From the NCBI GenBank assembly GCA_018136815.1, contig CM030939.1, forward strand, positions 4,147,419-4,211,418: 64,000 nt of DNA, in the 5' to 3' direction. This document shows positions 11,301-22,225 of this stretch, piece after piece. Positions within the stretch are counted from its first letter, which is position 1. Every line of letters starts with the position of its first letter. This DNA comes from Isochrysis galbana. Its lineage: Eukaryota; Haptophyta; Isochrysidales; Isochrysidaceae. Both the position numbers and the translations under genes were made by a program. The notes under the pieces are model-generated. The model was not told where the DNA came from, did not search any database, and saw only the letters and a program-made list of their open reading frames with translations.

Positions 11301-12883
11301 AGCTACACAAGTACCAGCAAGAGGTAGCCGACGGTGGGGGTACCGATAACGCCGAGATGATGAACGTGGCTGTTGTCTCTGACATTGGCTGGAAGGGTGG
11401 GGGCGGCGAGCCCACCCCAGCGCAAGACGACGTTTGGTCACAGTACGACTTCAAGTGCGCAGTCAGCGACGTGCTCGAGTATGCTGAGTACTTGGGCATG
11501 GACATCAAAGAAGATGCTCATTTGCTATGGATTGCCGACGAGGCGCTGCAGGCACCTGAACCGCAGGGCTGGGAGCAACGTCTTGATCCCAAGGGTGGTG
11601 TCTACTATTACCACCCTACCACGGGTATGTCGCTCAACCAACATCCGCTCGACCACCACTACCAACAGTTCTATCTGCAGATGAAGGCTCAGTACGACGC
11701 CATGTACACCACCAAGGGTGGACAAAACGGCGCCGCGCAGCCTCCTAGCCCCAACTCGATGGCGCAAGCGCCTATCGAGCACGTGCCCTACGTCAGCCCG
11801 CAGGTCGAGGAGGACCCGAAGTCCAAGAAGGGTGGCCTCTTTGGCATACTGGGCCGTCCCTCGTCAGCAAAGCCGAAGGGCGGGCCGGTTGAGGAGATGT
11901 TTGAGCTCGAGGTCGAGCTGCAGCGCCAAGCCGACGGCCTAGGCATCGGCCTCACGCTCGACAACATCATCGTCGAGGTCGAGCCCGGTGGCTCGGTCGC
12001 CTCCCAGGGCGAACTGCAGTATGGCGATCAGATCGTCGCCGTCGACTCCAACTCGCTTGAGGGCAGGATGCTAAAGGACGTCATTGTGCCACGCAAGACA
12101 CATCAGCTGATTGTGCGCTACACGCGGATGTCCTCGCAGCCGCCATCGCCACGACGTTCGCGCGCCAAGAAGCTGAGGCAAGCCGACGGCTCCGCGCCGC
12201 GCCGCATCGAGGAGATCGACGTCGTCATCGAGCGCGAGCCCGAGTCGGGACGCCTTGGATTCGGCATAGACGCAATGAACACGATTGTTGAGGTGGACCC
12301 GACCGGGCCTGTCGCTGGCAAGCTGCATGTGGGCGACAAGATTGTCGCAGTGGACGACACGCTGCTCTACTTCAAGCGCTTTGTGGACACAATTGATTCC
12401 AGCGGCAAGCACAAGCTGCGCATCGCACGATTGCGCGCGGCGACAGACGGGGAGAAGAAGAACAAGCTGAAGAAAGACAACAAGCACCGATCCTCGTCCG
12501 GACTCCTCCCGCCTGGGGCGCAGAAGGGACGCGATACGCGCCCGGGAGCGGCGCCTGCTCTGCGCGAAGTGCGGCTCAACAAGGAGACAGATGAGACAAA
12601 GATCGGCGCTGTCTTCCACCGGACTGACGACGCGTTCGACAAGTCCTTCTTCAATGTCGAGGGGTCATCTGTGCAGCCGATCATCAAGAAGGTGGATCCG
12701 GGGTCAATGGCCGAGACTTCAGGCCTCGTGCCGGGCGACGTGGTCCTTTCTGTTAATGGAATATCTGGTCTTTCCAACTTCCAGGTGGTGGAAATGCTTC
12801 GCAAAGGTCAGGGCGTCTTCAACCTCGTGGTCATATCTGGACGACAAGTACAACAGACTTTTACTAATGGCCCCGCACGGTAA
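8312..12883 (+). CDS. Unconventional myosin: motor, IQ, WW, three PDZ domains (4 exons)
   Basis: Exons 8312-8599, 8947-9110, 9237-9816 and 9902-12883 join in frame to about 1337 residues. The motor shows the P-loop GESGAGKTE (~102-110), switch [11 protein letters not shown] (~152-161), switch II DIFGFE (~376-381), and the actin-binding/SH1-side signature HFIRCVKPN. One IQ motif ([16 protein letters not shown], ~688-703) binds a light chain or calmodulin. A highly charged Glu/Lys/Arg helix (~705-795) follows and may act as a rigid lever. Residues ~855-930 match the WW domain and N-terminal helix known from CEP164 ([23 protein letters not shown]...[19 protein letters not shown]). Three PDZ-like domains follow at ~1009-1083, ~1113-1190 and ~1258-1329. 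There is no coiled-coil dimerisation tail. The start has no earlier in-frame alternative of weight. An actin-based cargo or membrane-scaffold role is inferred. The class was not assigned. Confidence 0.9.
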
Positions 12884-14115
12884 AACTATCCGCCACTGTC
12901 GAGAGTCAGGTTGTCCTCGTCGACTGCCACTTGCTGCGCCGTGCGAAACGAACTCAGCTCCGCGGGCCCTCCCGAGCTCATCGGGCCCTCGCCGCTCTCC
13001 TCATGCTTAAGCTTGCATCCCCGCCGTCACACGAGTCGCTTTGCAACTCCTTCACCCTAGTGAGGCCACTACGGTCACTATTTGTGTACTTGAAGATCGC
13101 GTCGCCGACCATGGAGCTAAGAACCACACCTTTCCTGTGAACATGGGCGAGCTAGCACACATTCTCGTCGTCTCGCTGTTCATACCGTGGAGCATCGACC
13201 TGCACACGTCGCTCTCCTTCCATTCGCATCGCGCGCGCCTGCTGGGCACGGGGACGTTATTGGAGAGTAGTGAATGCGGCGAGCGATGAAAGCCCACTAT
13301 TCTCTCGCTGTTGCGAGGCGTGCAGACTAGGCTGCGTGTTGCGCGTGTGATCCGACAACCACGGCAGGGCGTAGCTTGCCACCCCGAATGACAACGTGTG
13401 CCTAAGGTCGACTCCCCGGTTCCGTATGCGCACTTGCGGCGCCCTCGCCGTGCCGCTTGACGCGTTTGCGCCTTGTGCAGTTTTGTCGACATGCCTGGCT
13501 TATTGAACGATGCTTTCGCGCGCATCCGCCTCTATCCGCCTCTGTTCCCAACCCCACTGTTCTTGATTGCGTCTCGCTCATGCTTGAAAACCAAACATCA
13601 TCATTTATTGTCTTAGGAGCCGGGCAATTCCGAGAGTAAGACCTCTCCGACGTTCTACGTGTAGCACATATAGTATAGTAGTCCATACTACTACGCAGCG
13701 TCCCCCCCCCCCCCCCTCTGACGAGACAACGGCTGCCCCTCCCCACGATTATGATAAATACTGCCGACCTCGTCTAATTCATTGCGTACCGCCGTCGAAG
13801 TGATTCGACTCATCCACCTCTCCCCGCATGGGAGGGAGAGAGGAGTCTCCCCCCCCCCCCCCCCCCCGCCCCGTGCGCGAGGCGAGCACGGCAGTAAACT
13901 TTTTGCTTTCCCCCCGCGGGAAGCGGGGAAGGGGGAGTGAGCTTGGGATAAGTATAAGGGCGATGTCGTCGGGGCAACGCGGACCTAGGGAGCGGTAGGC
14001 GTAATTAAGCCGCAGTAGTTGACACATCTTAAATTTTTTATCCTCGACTCGGCGTCATGGGCAACGCACGAGAAGATTCGTAATTCGTGATCAATAATCA
14101 ATAAGAAGATTTTGT
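12884..14115. other. Gene-free spacer after myosin
   Basis: I see no supported gene. It contains the myosin 3' flank, C-runs near 13704-13718 and 13850-13867, and short reading frames without family resemblance. Confidence 0.5.
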
Positions 14116-14139
14116 TACGCTGTACGCTGTAGCACTCCC

Positions 14140-15060
14140 GCAACCCTGGGAGCCTGGGAGTGCGGAACGCTACGTCGCCATGGAAGGGGGCCTCGCCCCC
14201 CCCCCACTCTCTCGACTCCCCTCATGGGGGGCGAGAACCATCCACCCCCCTGCGCTGCCTCTTGGCATGTAGGGGGGACTCACCCAGACAGACAAGACTC
14301 TCCCTGACTGAGAAGAGCTGGGCACAGATCGCACGATCGCACGCCCTGGCCCGCGCTCGCCAGCTTGTCGCTCTGAGCAACCCCCCCCCCCCCCCTGGCC
14401 CCCCGTGATCAGGACCCCCCAGCCAGCTCCAGTCGACCGGAAGGGGCGCTAGAGCCAGCGAGGGAGAGGCAAGAGGGGCAAGGGCCATCCATGCCCCAGC
14501 CTCACCTGCCCCCTAAGCTGTGCTCCCAGGCTCCCTGCAGGCCTCCTGAGGACCTGAAGAGGGGCCACAATCGCGCGCGCCATGCCCATGGCCAGATCCG
14601 CAGGGAAGAGAGGAGGAAGAGGGAAGAGGGAGGGGAGGGGGGAGTGGCAGCTCTCCCCTCCGGCGTTTACGTGTCTTCTCGCCCCGATTGGATAAGAGAA
14701 GACAAGGGCGCCAGAGCTAGGAGGGAAGGGCCGCGGCTCGCCGCGGCCACTCGCTTCGGCGAGGCGAGATTGGCACTTCTGGCTTCTGGGCTCCTACTCA
14801 CGACTCACGAGTGCCCCCCCCGCCTGCATTGTTTTTACCCGAAAGGGGTTTTCCCCCAGCGTGGCCCTCGAGGAGAGGGCGGGCTGGGGTGCGCAGGGCC
14901 GGTGCGTGCACTGGAGGGAGGAGGGGAGGACAAATATCGAGGGGAGGGGGCAGGCTGCCCCCTCCCCCCGGTAGCACTCGGACACCTGGCTCGTCAGGCA
15001 TGGCGGGATTCTGGGACGGAAAAGTTGTGCGTCGCCAATTAGCTAGTGGGGTTGGCTAGG
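14140..15060 (+). mobile_element. Modular GC-rich repeat, copy R1
   Basis: The order of blocks matches the better-defined copies at 15203 and 30988. There is a CCATGGAAGGGGGCCTCGCCCCCC block near 14178, then a spacer, then the shared core (AGCGAGGGAGAGGCAAGAGG, then CCCCAGCCTC..CTGCCCCC) around 14457-14520, then a divergent 3' half. No protein is encoded. Ends and target duplications were not found, so the limits are approximate. Confidence 0.45.
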
Positions 15061-15185
15061 ATATATAACATAAATTATTATTTTGTCTTACTCACGCCCC
15101 GTGAAAGGAGCGTTATCCGCTGCTTCTATGAAGGGCTTTGCTCAGCACATAGATCGAAGCACTAAGAATCCCCGGTTGACGAGGC

Positions 15186-16148
15186 TTACGGTACCTCCCC
15201 TCAACCTACTTTTATAAGTGGGGGACAATGGGGGCCTCGCGCCCCCCTCTCTCCATTGCGGACACCCCCCCGGGTGGGCCCGTACATTCAACCCCAGCCC
15301 CTGCCCTCTGGCAGGGGCAGGGCACTCATCAATACAGCCCAGACCCCTAGTGGGCGCGGGCCGCGAGCCGCACTCCCAGGCCCGCATGGGCCTGCTCTCG
15401 TACTGACTCCCCCCCCCATCCCTGGTCGCCAGGCAGACAGGGGCCTCAGGGCGGCACCCAAGGCCAGCGAGGCGAGCGAGGGAGAGGCAGGAGGGGCCAG
15501 GGGCTGAGCCCCAGCCTCCACTGCCCCCTGAGCTGCCCTTGCTGGCCCTCTGGGCGCCCCTGAAGGACCTCTGAGAGCAGGCCATGGCGCGCCGCATGGC
15601 GACGCGCCGCAGGGACCGGGGCGGAAGAGAATGGAACGAGGGAGAGGGGGGGATTTGCACCCCCCCCGATGGAGTGTGGTGAGAAACGAGCCCCGTTTGC
15701 GTTAGCAAACGGGCGAAGGGGGGCGGCTGGCGACAGGAGAGGCGAGAAGAAGGGAGTGGCTCAAGACGTCCCTGTGGCAGGTATGGGGGGCGCAGACATT
15801 TATTTCTTCGAGGACCGCTCGCGGCGCGAGCTGTAAGGGCCGTTCTCCTTTTTTGACGAGAGGTTCCTCCCCCCCCCCCGTTGCTTTTTCCCGGAGAGTC
15901 GGCCGGCGTCGACCGGACCGCCTCAATGGGTTTTCCCTCATTTTAACTTGTGGGGAGTTAGAATGGGAGCCGGGGGCCTGCGAGGGGGGAGATGTGGAAG
16001 GGTGCATAGGAGTATGTATCTGTGACAACAGCACGCGCCAAGGTGTACGGGCAGGTGCGCTGAGGGCTGTCGTGTTAGTACCGGGCTAGTGAGAGTAGTG
16101 GTACTAATGCTCAGATAGATTATTATTATTATTACGGTACCTCCCCTC
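15186..16148 (+). mobile_element. Non-autonomous ~930-bp retroelement, copy R2, with 17-bp target duplication
   Basis: TTACGGTACCTCCCCTC occurs at 15186-15202 and again at 16132-16148. Between them lies a 929-bp element (15203-16131) that begins AACCTACTTTTATAAGTG and ends in an ATT-type microsatellite tail. Copy R5 (30988-31920) is nearly identical. The 5' end can fold as CCTACTT pairing with AAGTGGG around TTAT. A conserved palindrome (CCCGTTTGC..GCAAACGGG) sits near 15694. There is no long reading frame. The long duplications and simple-sequence tail indicate target-primed retrotransposition in trans. It is either a very long SINE or a LINE-derived passenger. Confidence 0.85.
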
Positions 16149-16511
16149 CCCGCTGATGTTTGATGGCACACAAACCGCACCACCTAGAGCCGCCAGACAG
16201 ACTGAGCAAACAAAACCATCAGCATCCATCGTTCACGGTCAATATGATCACACAATAGCCCGCAATATTTATCCGTAAGGGCTAGAACTCTTGTGGAGCA
16301 GCTTGGCTTAATTCTTAAGGGCCCCTCAGGATTCTGTTCAAATTCAAGGCTTGTTCTGTTTGCCTTTCCGGCCGGCTAGACTCGCACGTCATTATTATCA
16401 GTGGCCGTGGGCGCTCAGCTCATCCAGTGCTTTGCGGCACAAGTTGGGTATCCCTTCGACGGTTATGAAAACCACCTCGGTCACATGCAGACAGAGTGCA
16501 AGACAAAACAC

Positions 16512-19013
16512 TCACAAGGCCTTGCCCCCCCCTTGCGTACATCTGGACGCGTCTCCGGCGACCATGGGACTCTTGTTTTCAGGTCGACTTGGTAGACCAA
16601 CGTTTAGTTCTTTCTGATGCGCGAGGTCAGTAGCCTGTTTGGTGAGCTCGCGGAGCAACATAGTGGCATACGTTGACGACGGTAGAGTAAAGGACAACAC
16701 CACCGCACGCATCGGTCCCGTTGGGTCGCCTTGCGGCAATGGCTCGTTTCGCAATGCTGCTAGGTCCGTCTGCACGAGCGGCTTTGTGGGGTCGGAATAC
16801 CGGAAAAAATCCCAGGTAAGGTCAATAGGCCGCCGCACGATGGGGCGGTAAGCACCCGGCTGTGCGAGCTCCCTCACGTGATGGTTGAAGCAATCGATCG
16901 TCAGGCCCTTGCTTTCCAACAGCTTTGTGTAAACTTGCGCCATCTCGTTTGTTGGCAGCATCACCTTGTACCCCGGCAGCGGCATAACAACCTCGTCAAT
17001 CGAGAAAGTGCCTGCCGCAGCTTCGGCGGCCGTCACCACATGCGGGTCTGCAGGTGGCACGCCAGCTGACACATCATCTGCGGCCGGTTCAGCTGGCCCT
17101 GACGCGTCCTCCAATGCAATGTCCAAAGCGCATTCATCGGCAGCGGTCATGCCGCTAGCATGGGGTAGGATGAGATCACCCTCCACAACCCGTTCACAAC
17201 CGTATCGTCGCAAGCGTTCGGAGACAGCATGATTCCAAACGAAGCTTTGCAGGGCGTGCAAATACATGGAGCGTAGATTACGCGGCAGGCGCGAGAGTGC
17301 TGTGAGGACATTTGAAGCCCCATGGTCACGTAGGCCCTCAAGCAACATCCGTTCAGGGCTTGAGCGTCGCGGCATCAAGCGCAGTGCTGCCGCAGCATTG
17401 CGCGTCTCCCAGAATACACGGCGAGCCTCGCGCTCCTCATCGCCGTCGTTCGGCTGAGGCGCAAGCAAAAGCCGAAGGACCTCGTCCCAGTCGCTGCGCA
17501 AGAGAGCTGCCCCTACCTCATGTGTCGGCGCTTCGCTGTTGGCGCCGAAGCGCTGTAGCCCAAAGTAATTGGGAAATCCTCGCTCATGGAGCGACCTCAA
17601 AGCAGCCTCAACAACATTGGCATGGGCGCTCGAGTGGGTCGGCTCATTTCCATCCGCGTCGGGTCCGCTGGCCGTTCCACGCTGAGTTGCCGAGGCGCTC
17701 GTCCGCTCGCCGTCGTCGAGGTCTCGCAACGTGATAGTGAACTTGTTCCCCGACAACATGCCCAGGCGTAGCGGCGCTGCCTCATACCGGAAGTCTCCCA
17801 ACACTAGGGTATCGCCAAAGGGTCTTCCTGCCATCAGCTGCTGCATTCTCAAGGCAGTCACGCGATAGGCGCTCACCCGCTGAGAAGTCACTGCTCGCCG
17901 GTCCTTGGTGCCAGCGAAGGTTAAGACATTGGGTGACACGTGCAGATATCGTGCTAGTGTTGACACCGCATTCGTGGTGTCGCGATTCTCCTTATAGAGA
18001 GTGAATTCGAGGTACCGGTTGGAGCCTGCTTCGGCGGGCCAGTCTGACCGTGGGTCCTGTCGCGGCCGCTTGTGCCGTCCACCCTTACCCTGGCCCTTGC
18101 CTTGACCAGCAGCATCCTCTCCTCCACCTAGATCTGCCTTTGTCAAGACCCTCACACATTTACCATCGATAGTATCCTCTGTTGTGGAGAAGAGGTCCGG
18201 CAAGTGCATCTTAATGAAATCGTGGACCTGCTTGCGCCGGGCCTTATCGTTTTCCTGCGGCAGGGTCACCCCATTTGCCATCTCAGTCTCCGTCACCACA
18301 GACTCGCCATCTATATTGATGACATTAGGATCCTCCACCGCCGTTGATGTCGACAAAGCGGCGCTACCTTCAGCTGCTTCCTCGGCGCTGGCTTCAGCTG
18401 CTCCCGCGGAAACATTCGGTGTCGTAGATACAGAAGAGTCCTGGATGCGCGTTTGGCCAAGCTCGCGCCGGGCCGCTTTGCTCGCTCGTTTGGCAGCCTT
18501 CCGTGCCGCCTTGGCGCATGCGACGGCATGCGCACTCTTCTGCATCGACAGGAGCTTGCATGCGTTCGTTTCGCCGACTAACTGGACGAGCAAGTCCTGG
18601 GTCGCCTCATTCATCGGCTGCTTCTGCGCCGATTCTGCTTCAGCCGGCGCGATGGCTACTGAGTTGAGCCGGACCACTGTGCCATCGAGGCTGACCTCCC
18701 GGACGATGAAGTCTGAGTACCGCTGCTTGGTGGCGGCCCTAAAGCCAGGTCCAGGCGTACAGAACTCGGTGATTCCCACCTGTGCAGGAGGTAATGGAGT
18801 GATAACGATCCCATGGTGGATCAACCTCCCTTGCAATGGCCGTGCAAGAGACAAAGCCAGGGAGGGAGAGAGCGGGGAAGGTGTGAACAGGCGGGCAGAG
18901 AAATGCCTGCTCAAGTGAGTGGTTGCAAGGGGCGTGGCAGAGCCGAGCGGCGGGGCGAGGACGTGATCTGCGGCGACGGCTCGGACCTGCTGCTCGCTCG
19001 TGCACGCCTTCAT
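16512..19013 (-). CDS. PUS7: PUS7/TruD-family tRNA pseudouridine synthase
   Basis: TruD/PUS7 enzymes convert specific uridines of tRNA and mRNA to pseudouridine. The protein aligns by eye along its whole length with human PUS7: GITEFCTPGPGF, KQRYSDFIVREV, FTLYKENRDTTNAVSTLARYL, and the catalytic motif GTKDRRAVTSQ (Asp ~302). Then come FPNYFGLQRFG, RSMYLHALQSFVWN, VVMPLPGYKV, GAYRPIVRRP and FTLPSSTYATMLLREL. The Ala/Lys/Arg-rich segment after residue ~80 and the Ser/Ala-rich insert are lineage additions; the total is about 764 aa against 661 in human. A reading frame is open from 19139. I favour an ATG at 19013 with a 207-bp phase-0 intron (18780-18986), giving MKACTSEQQ|VGITEF, because the sequence between is unlike any PUS7. 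The unspliced reading remains possible. Confidence 0.9.
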   Translation of the reverse strand: MKACTSEQQVRAVAADHVLAPPLGSATPLATTHLSRHFSARLFTPSPLSPSLALSLARPLQGRLIHHGIVITPLPPAQVGITEFCTPGPGFRAATKQRYSDFIVREVSLDGTVVRLNSVAIAPAEAESAQKQPMNEATQDLLVQLVGETNACKLLSMQKSAHAVACAKAARKAAKRASKAARRELGQTRIQDSSVSTTPNVSAGAAEASAEEAAEGSAALSTSTAVEDPNVINIDGESVVTETEMANGVTLPQENDKARRKQVHDFIKMHLPDLFSTTEDTIDGKCVRVLTKADLGGGEDAAGQGKGQGKGGRHKRPRQDPRSDWPAEAGSNRYLEFTLYKENRDTTNAVSTLARYLHVSPNVLTFAGTKDRRAVTSQRVSAYRVTALRMQQLMAGRPFGDTLVLGDFRYEAAPLRLGMLSGNKFTITLRDLDDGERTSASATQRGTASGPDADGNEPTHSSAHANVVEAALRSLHERGFPNYFGLQRFGANSEAPTHEVGAALLRSDWDEVLRLLLAPQPNDGDEEREARRVFWETRNAAAALRLMPRRSSPERMLLEGLRDHGASNVLTALSRLPRNLRSMYLHALQSFVWNHAVSERLRRYGCERVVEGDLILPHASGMTAADECALDIALEDASGPAEPAADDVSAGVPPADPHVVTAAEAAAGTFSIDEVVMPLPGYKVMLPTNEMAQVYTKLLESKGLTIDCFNHHVRELAQPGAYRPIVRRPIDLTWDFFRYSDPTKPLVQTDLAALRNEPLPQGDPTGPMRAVVLSFTLPSSTYATMLLRELTKQATDLAHQKELNVGLPSRPENKSPMVAGDASRCTQGGGKAL

Positions 19014-19135
19014 CGCCAGCGTGCCCCTCGCGCGCACGAGGCGGCGGAGGGCCCAGGAGACAGAGGCCGGCGTGCGCGTGTCGCCGACTCTCGCGGCAGG
19101 AAGAGGACGGCGGGGAAGGGGAGGGGGAGAGAGAG

Positions 19136-19600
19136 ACACGGGGGGGGGGGAAGGGGGGGGGGGGGGGGGGGGAGGATAAATTTAGAAGTCCGGAGAGAGC
19201 GGAGAGAGGGGAAGCGCGAGCAACCTTCCCCCAAAAAAGGGGAGAGCGAGGAAGACCGGAGCCCTCTTTATTATAGTAAACGGGCTGGAGCGAGGGGGAG
19301 GGGGGAGGGGGGGGGCGGAAGGGCTGGCGAGGAAGGTGTGCCGTCGGGGGGAACCTCGGGTGACTACTTTAGAAAAGGTTCTGCGGGCGCCGTCCCCTCT
19401 TCTGCCGAGGACAGCCGGGGGCGGTGGTGCTTGCCGCCTCGAGTGCCACTTGATCTCTTCGGAGCGTCTGCCAGTGCACATAGGACTCGCCCCCCCCCAC
19501 CCCACCCCACCCCCCACCCCCACCCCACCCCCCAATCCACCGGAGGAATACGTTGTACGTTGGGGGGGGGGGGGGGGGCTCAAGCCGGCCGGTTGGAGGT
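19136..19600. repeat. Purine-rich promoter region and C-run/G-run inverted pair
   Basis: Upstream of PUS7 the DNA is G/A-rich with runs of 10-20 G. At 19490-19534 a C/A tract (CCCCACCCCACCCC type) is followed at 19562-19578 by a G17 run, with a palindromic ACGTTGTACGTT between. The two tracts could pair or form G-quadruplex structures. No gene is supported here. Confidence 0.5.
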
Positions 19601-19812
19601 TGGATGGTTGGATGGTTGGAGATGGATAGCATTCGCATTCGGATTTGCGATTTGCGCCCTCTGTATCTCGTACTCGTATTTCTTAAGCTTAAGCGACAAA
19701 GCGCCTCGGGAGGTGCTGCGTGCTGCATGTTGCAGTTGCCTCGAGGATGGGGTGCGCTTATTTACAGCAAGATCAAGATATAAGATATGAAATATGAAAC
19801 GGTGAAACGTCC

Positions 19813-19920
19813 AAAAAAAACTTCTTAATATTCCCGCCGCGCGCGCGACCCTGCACAGCCTCAGTGCAGCCACGCCCGCTTCCCTTCTCCCCCCTCCACC
19901 TGCCTTGCGGCTCGTCCCCT
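19813..19920 (-). mobile_element. Truncated LINE 3' tail (minus orientation)
   Basis: The + strand reads A8-CTTCTTAATATTCCCGCCGCGCGCG, then ...CCACCTGCCTTGCGGCTCGTCCCCTCG. This is the reverse complement of the tail at 33581-33694, and its end block resembles the 3' end of the LINE at 2805. It is therefore a 5'-truncated insertion of the same LINE group. The target duplication was not found. Confidence 0.6.
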
Positions 19921-20023
19921 CGTGCTCTACTTAGGGGCTGAGTGCAGTAGGTTTCCGGTGACAGGCGGTGTGAACCGATTCCTAATGGCTTTCCTCACTA
20001 CTCTACTTCTTCTTGCGCCATCG

Positions 20024-20400
20024 GGCAAACTAAGTTTATACTTAGTTCGCCCATGGGGGGGCACGAGCCCCGCCCCTCTCTCCCCACTCCTCCCCTGCCG
20101 AAGGGGAGGAACCACTCATGCTCCTGGCATGCCTGATGGCTTGCTAGGAGCACACTGCCATGCTGACCCATCCTCCTCCCCACAAGCTCGCCTGATTCGC
20201 GCGTCCTGGCCAGTCGTGGCCAGCCCATCGCTCCAACCCCTCCTCCCCCCCTGGTCGACAGGCAGACAGGTGCAGACTGGGGGCCCCAGAGCCCAGAGGC
20301 GCAGGAGCGCCAGCGAGGGAGAGGCAGGGGAGGCCAGGGCCCAGCCCCAGCCTCCTCTGCCCCCTGAGCTAGCCTCCAGGTGCCTCCAGGGGCCGCTAGA
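20024..20400 (+). mobile_element. Modular GC-rich repeat, copy R3
   Basis: It begins with an almost perfect hairpin (GGGCAAACTAAG with CTTAGTTCGCCC around TTTATA). It continues with CCCATGGGGGGGCACGAGCCCC, a variable part, and the shared core (AGCGAGGGAGAGGCAGGGGA, CCCCAGCCTCCTCTGCCCCC). An inverted copy of its 5' part lies at 51290-51540. At its 3' side it runs into family C repeats. Confidence 0.6.
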
Positions 20401-21060
20401 GGGCAGCTGCGGGCCTGCCGCAGGCGCGCCATCGCGCGTGCCGCAGGAGAGGGGAGAGAGAGCGCGAAAAATCGGTAAGTCTCGCGCCTGTTTACAGGAT
20501 AAGTCGAGACAGAGTCCGCCGCCAACCCGGGAGGCGTAGGAGGAAGGGGGGAACGGATCACCGGGGGGGCGGGGGGCGGGCCACCGGACCATATCTAAGC
20601 CCTTCACCGCTATCCCCTAGTAGTGTACGGGGGGAGCCGCCTGATGGCGGGGGGGAATGGCCGGGGGAATGGGGGTGTAGAAAGCGTGCAGCTGCAGGCC
20701 TGCCGCAGGCGCGCCATCGCGCGTGCCTGCAGGAGAGGGGAGAGAGAGAGCGGAGAAGGGGGTGGGCGGAGCGAGGGCTCCGCTCACCGGAAAATATGTA
20801 AGTCCCGCACCTGTTTACAGGAGAAGTCGGGACTGAGGACGCCGCCAGCCCGGTAGGCATAGGAGGAAGGGGGGAACGGATCACCGGGGGGGGCGCGGGC
20901 CACCGACCATATCTAAGCCCTTTTCCCCTATCCCCCTAGTAGTGCACGGGGGGAGTCGCCTGATGGTGGGGGGGAAAGGGCCGGGAGAGAGGGGGTGTAG
21001 AAAGCTTTCCTACGTGAGTAGAAAGTAGAGGGTCCACGGCCGCGTGTGCGGTGAGACTAT
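20400..21060 (+). mobile_element. Family C repeats, two copies in tandem (C1, C2)
   Basis: C1 (about 20400-20695) and C2 (about 20696-21060) share a block order: CCGCAGGCGCGCCATCGCGCGTGCC, GAGAGGGGAGAGAGAG, a 32-nt nested hairpin (20479-20510 and 20802-20833), GGAGGAAGGGGGGAACGGATCACCG, ACCATATCTAAGCCCTT, CTAGTAGTG.ACGGGGGGAG, and GGGGGTGTAGAAAGC. C2 ends GCGTGTGCGGTGAGACTATTAAGAAG, the same tail type as the LINE 3' end. Other copies lie at 29285-29500 and, inverted, near 50735-51180. No coding potential was seen. It is probably a SINE-like passenger of the LINE. Confidence 0.65.
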
Positions 21061-21063
21061 TAA

Positions 21064-21505
21064 GAAGTTAATCCCTCTCTCCATTCTCCTCCACCTCTCT
21101 CCCTGCGGCGCGTCGCCATGCGGCGCGCCATGGCCTGCTCTCAAAGGTCCTTTGGGGGCTCCCAGAGGGCCAGCAAGGGCAGCTCAGGGGGCAGTGGAGG
21201 CTGGGGCTCAGCCCCTGGCCCCCCCTGCCTCTCCCACGCTCGCCTCGCTGGCCATGGGAGCCGCCCAGAGGCCCCTGTATGCCTGGCGACCAGGGATGGG
21301 GGGGAGTCAGCTCGAGCGGTAGGCCCAACAGCTGGGCCTGGGAGTGCGGCTCGCGACCCGCGCCCACTAGGGGTCTGGGCTGAATTGATGAGTGCCCTGC
21401 CCCTGCCAGAGGGCAGGGGCTGGGGTTGAATGTACGGGCCCACCCCGGGGGGTGTCCGCGATGGAGAGAGGGGGGCGCGAGGCCCCCACTTATAAAAGTA
21501 GGTTT
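21064..21505 (-). mobile_element. Modular GC-rich repeat, copy R4, 3'-truncated
   Basis: This is the reverse complement of the first half of R2/R5: its 5' end AACCTACTTTTATAAGTG lies at 21505, and the shared core lies around 21190. It stops near 21064, next to the tail of family C2, so one element was cut or inserted into the other. Confidence 0.65.
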
Positions 21506-22225
21506 GCGGTAAGAATAAGAATATTATTTAGCTGATGTATTATGAAGTTTTCGTAGCTTGGTGGGTTGGTGCAAGCAAGACTAGTGGCAATCGCGGCACT
21601 CACTCCCCCATTACCCATTCCATTCCAGGGCAACACATACCCGTACACTAAGCTAGAGTAGCGGGCTAGGGCTAGAGACTAGGGGGCGCAGGGGCTAGGG
21701 AAATGGATGGACAAGGTCACTACCGACGAGAGACAACACAGGAAGAGGGTCATGATAGTTGTATAGTGAGAAGGATAAGGGAACGTTGCAGGGAAGAGGG
21801 GGGGGGGGGGGGCAACTCCGACTTTGTGCCCTAGCAGTCTCCAAAGGCGGCGCCTGTGTCCTCGGCTAGTAATGGCTCGCCGTCTAGTGGTAGACTGGCA
21901 GATAGCATGCCTACGACCTAAAGCACCACGCGTGGCCGTAGCCCATGGTGTCCGCGTGTTTGCCTCCGCCCCCATCGAGGGCACTTCACACATTGATATA
22001 CGAAGCAGCAGTAGGTGAGCTCCCCCTCCCCCACCCCACCTGCTGTGGTGGGGAAGCGTGGTACAGTTAGGAAGGTGGGCGAATCAAGGAGCATGGCCGA
22101 CGAAGCTCACCCACGATCAGCCCTCTTGCAGACAAGGATAGAAGGACGGGACTTCAACGAACATCGCGAACCACAACATACTGTGCGATTGTGCTAGTGC
22201 TGGAGGTGAAATATCAGCCCACGTT
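21506..22225. other. Gene-free spacer
   Basis: No gene is supported. It holds a G-run (21799-21812) and several short frames. A tRNA-like D-arm string near 21885 lacks a T-arm partner. Confidence 0.4.

Noticed and set aside
21874-21960. tRNA-like D-arm string (TCTAGTGGTAGA)
   Set aside because: No T-arm GGTTCRA box or acceptor-stem pairing at the right distance.
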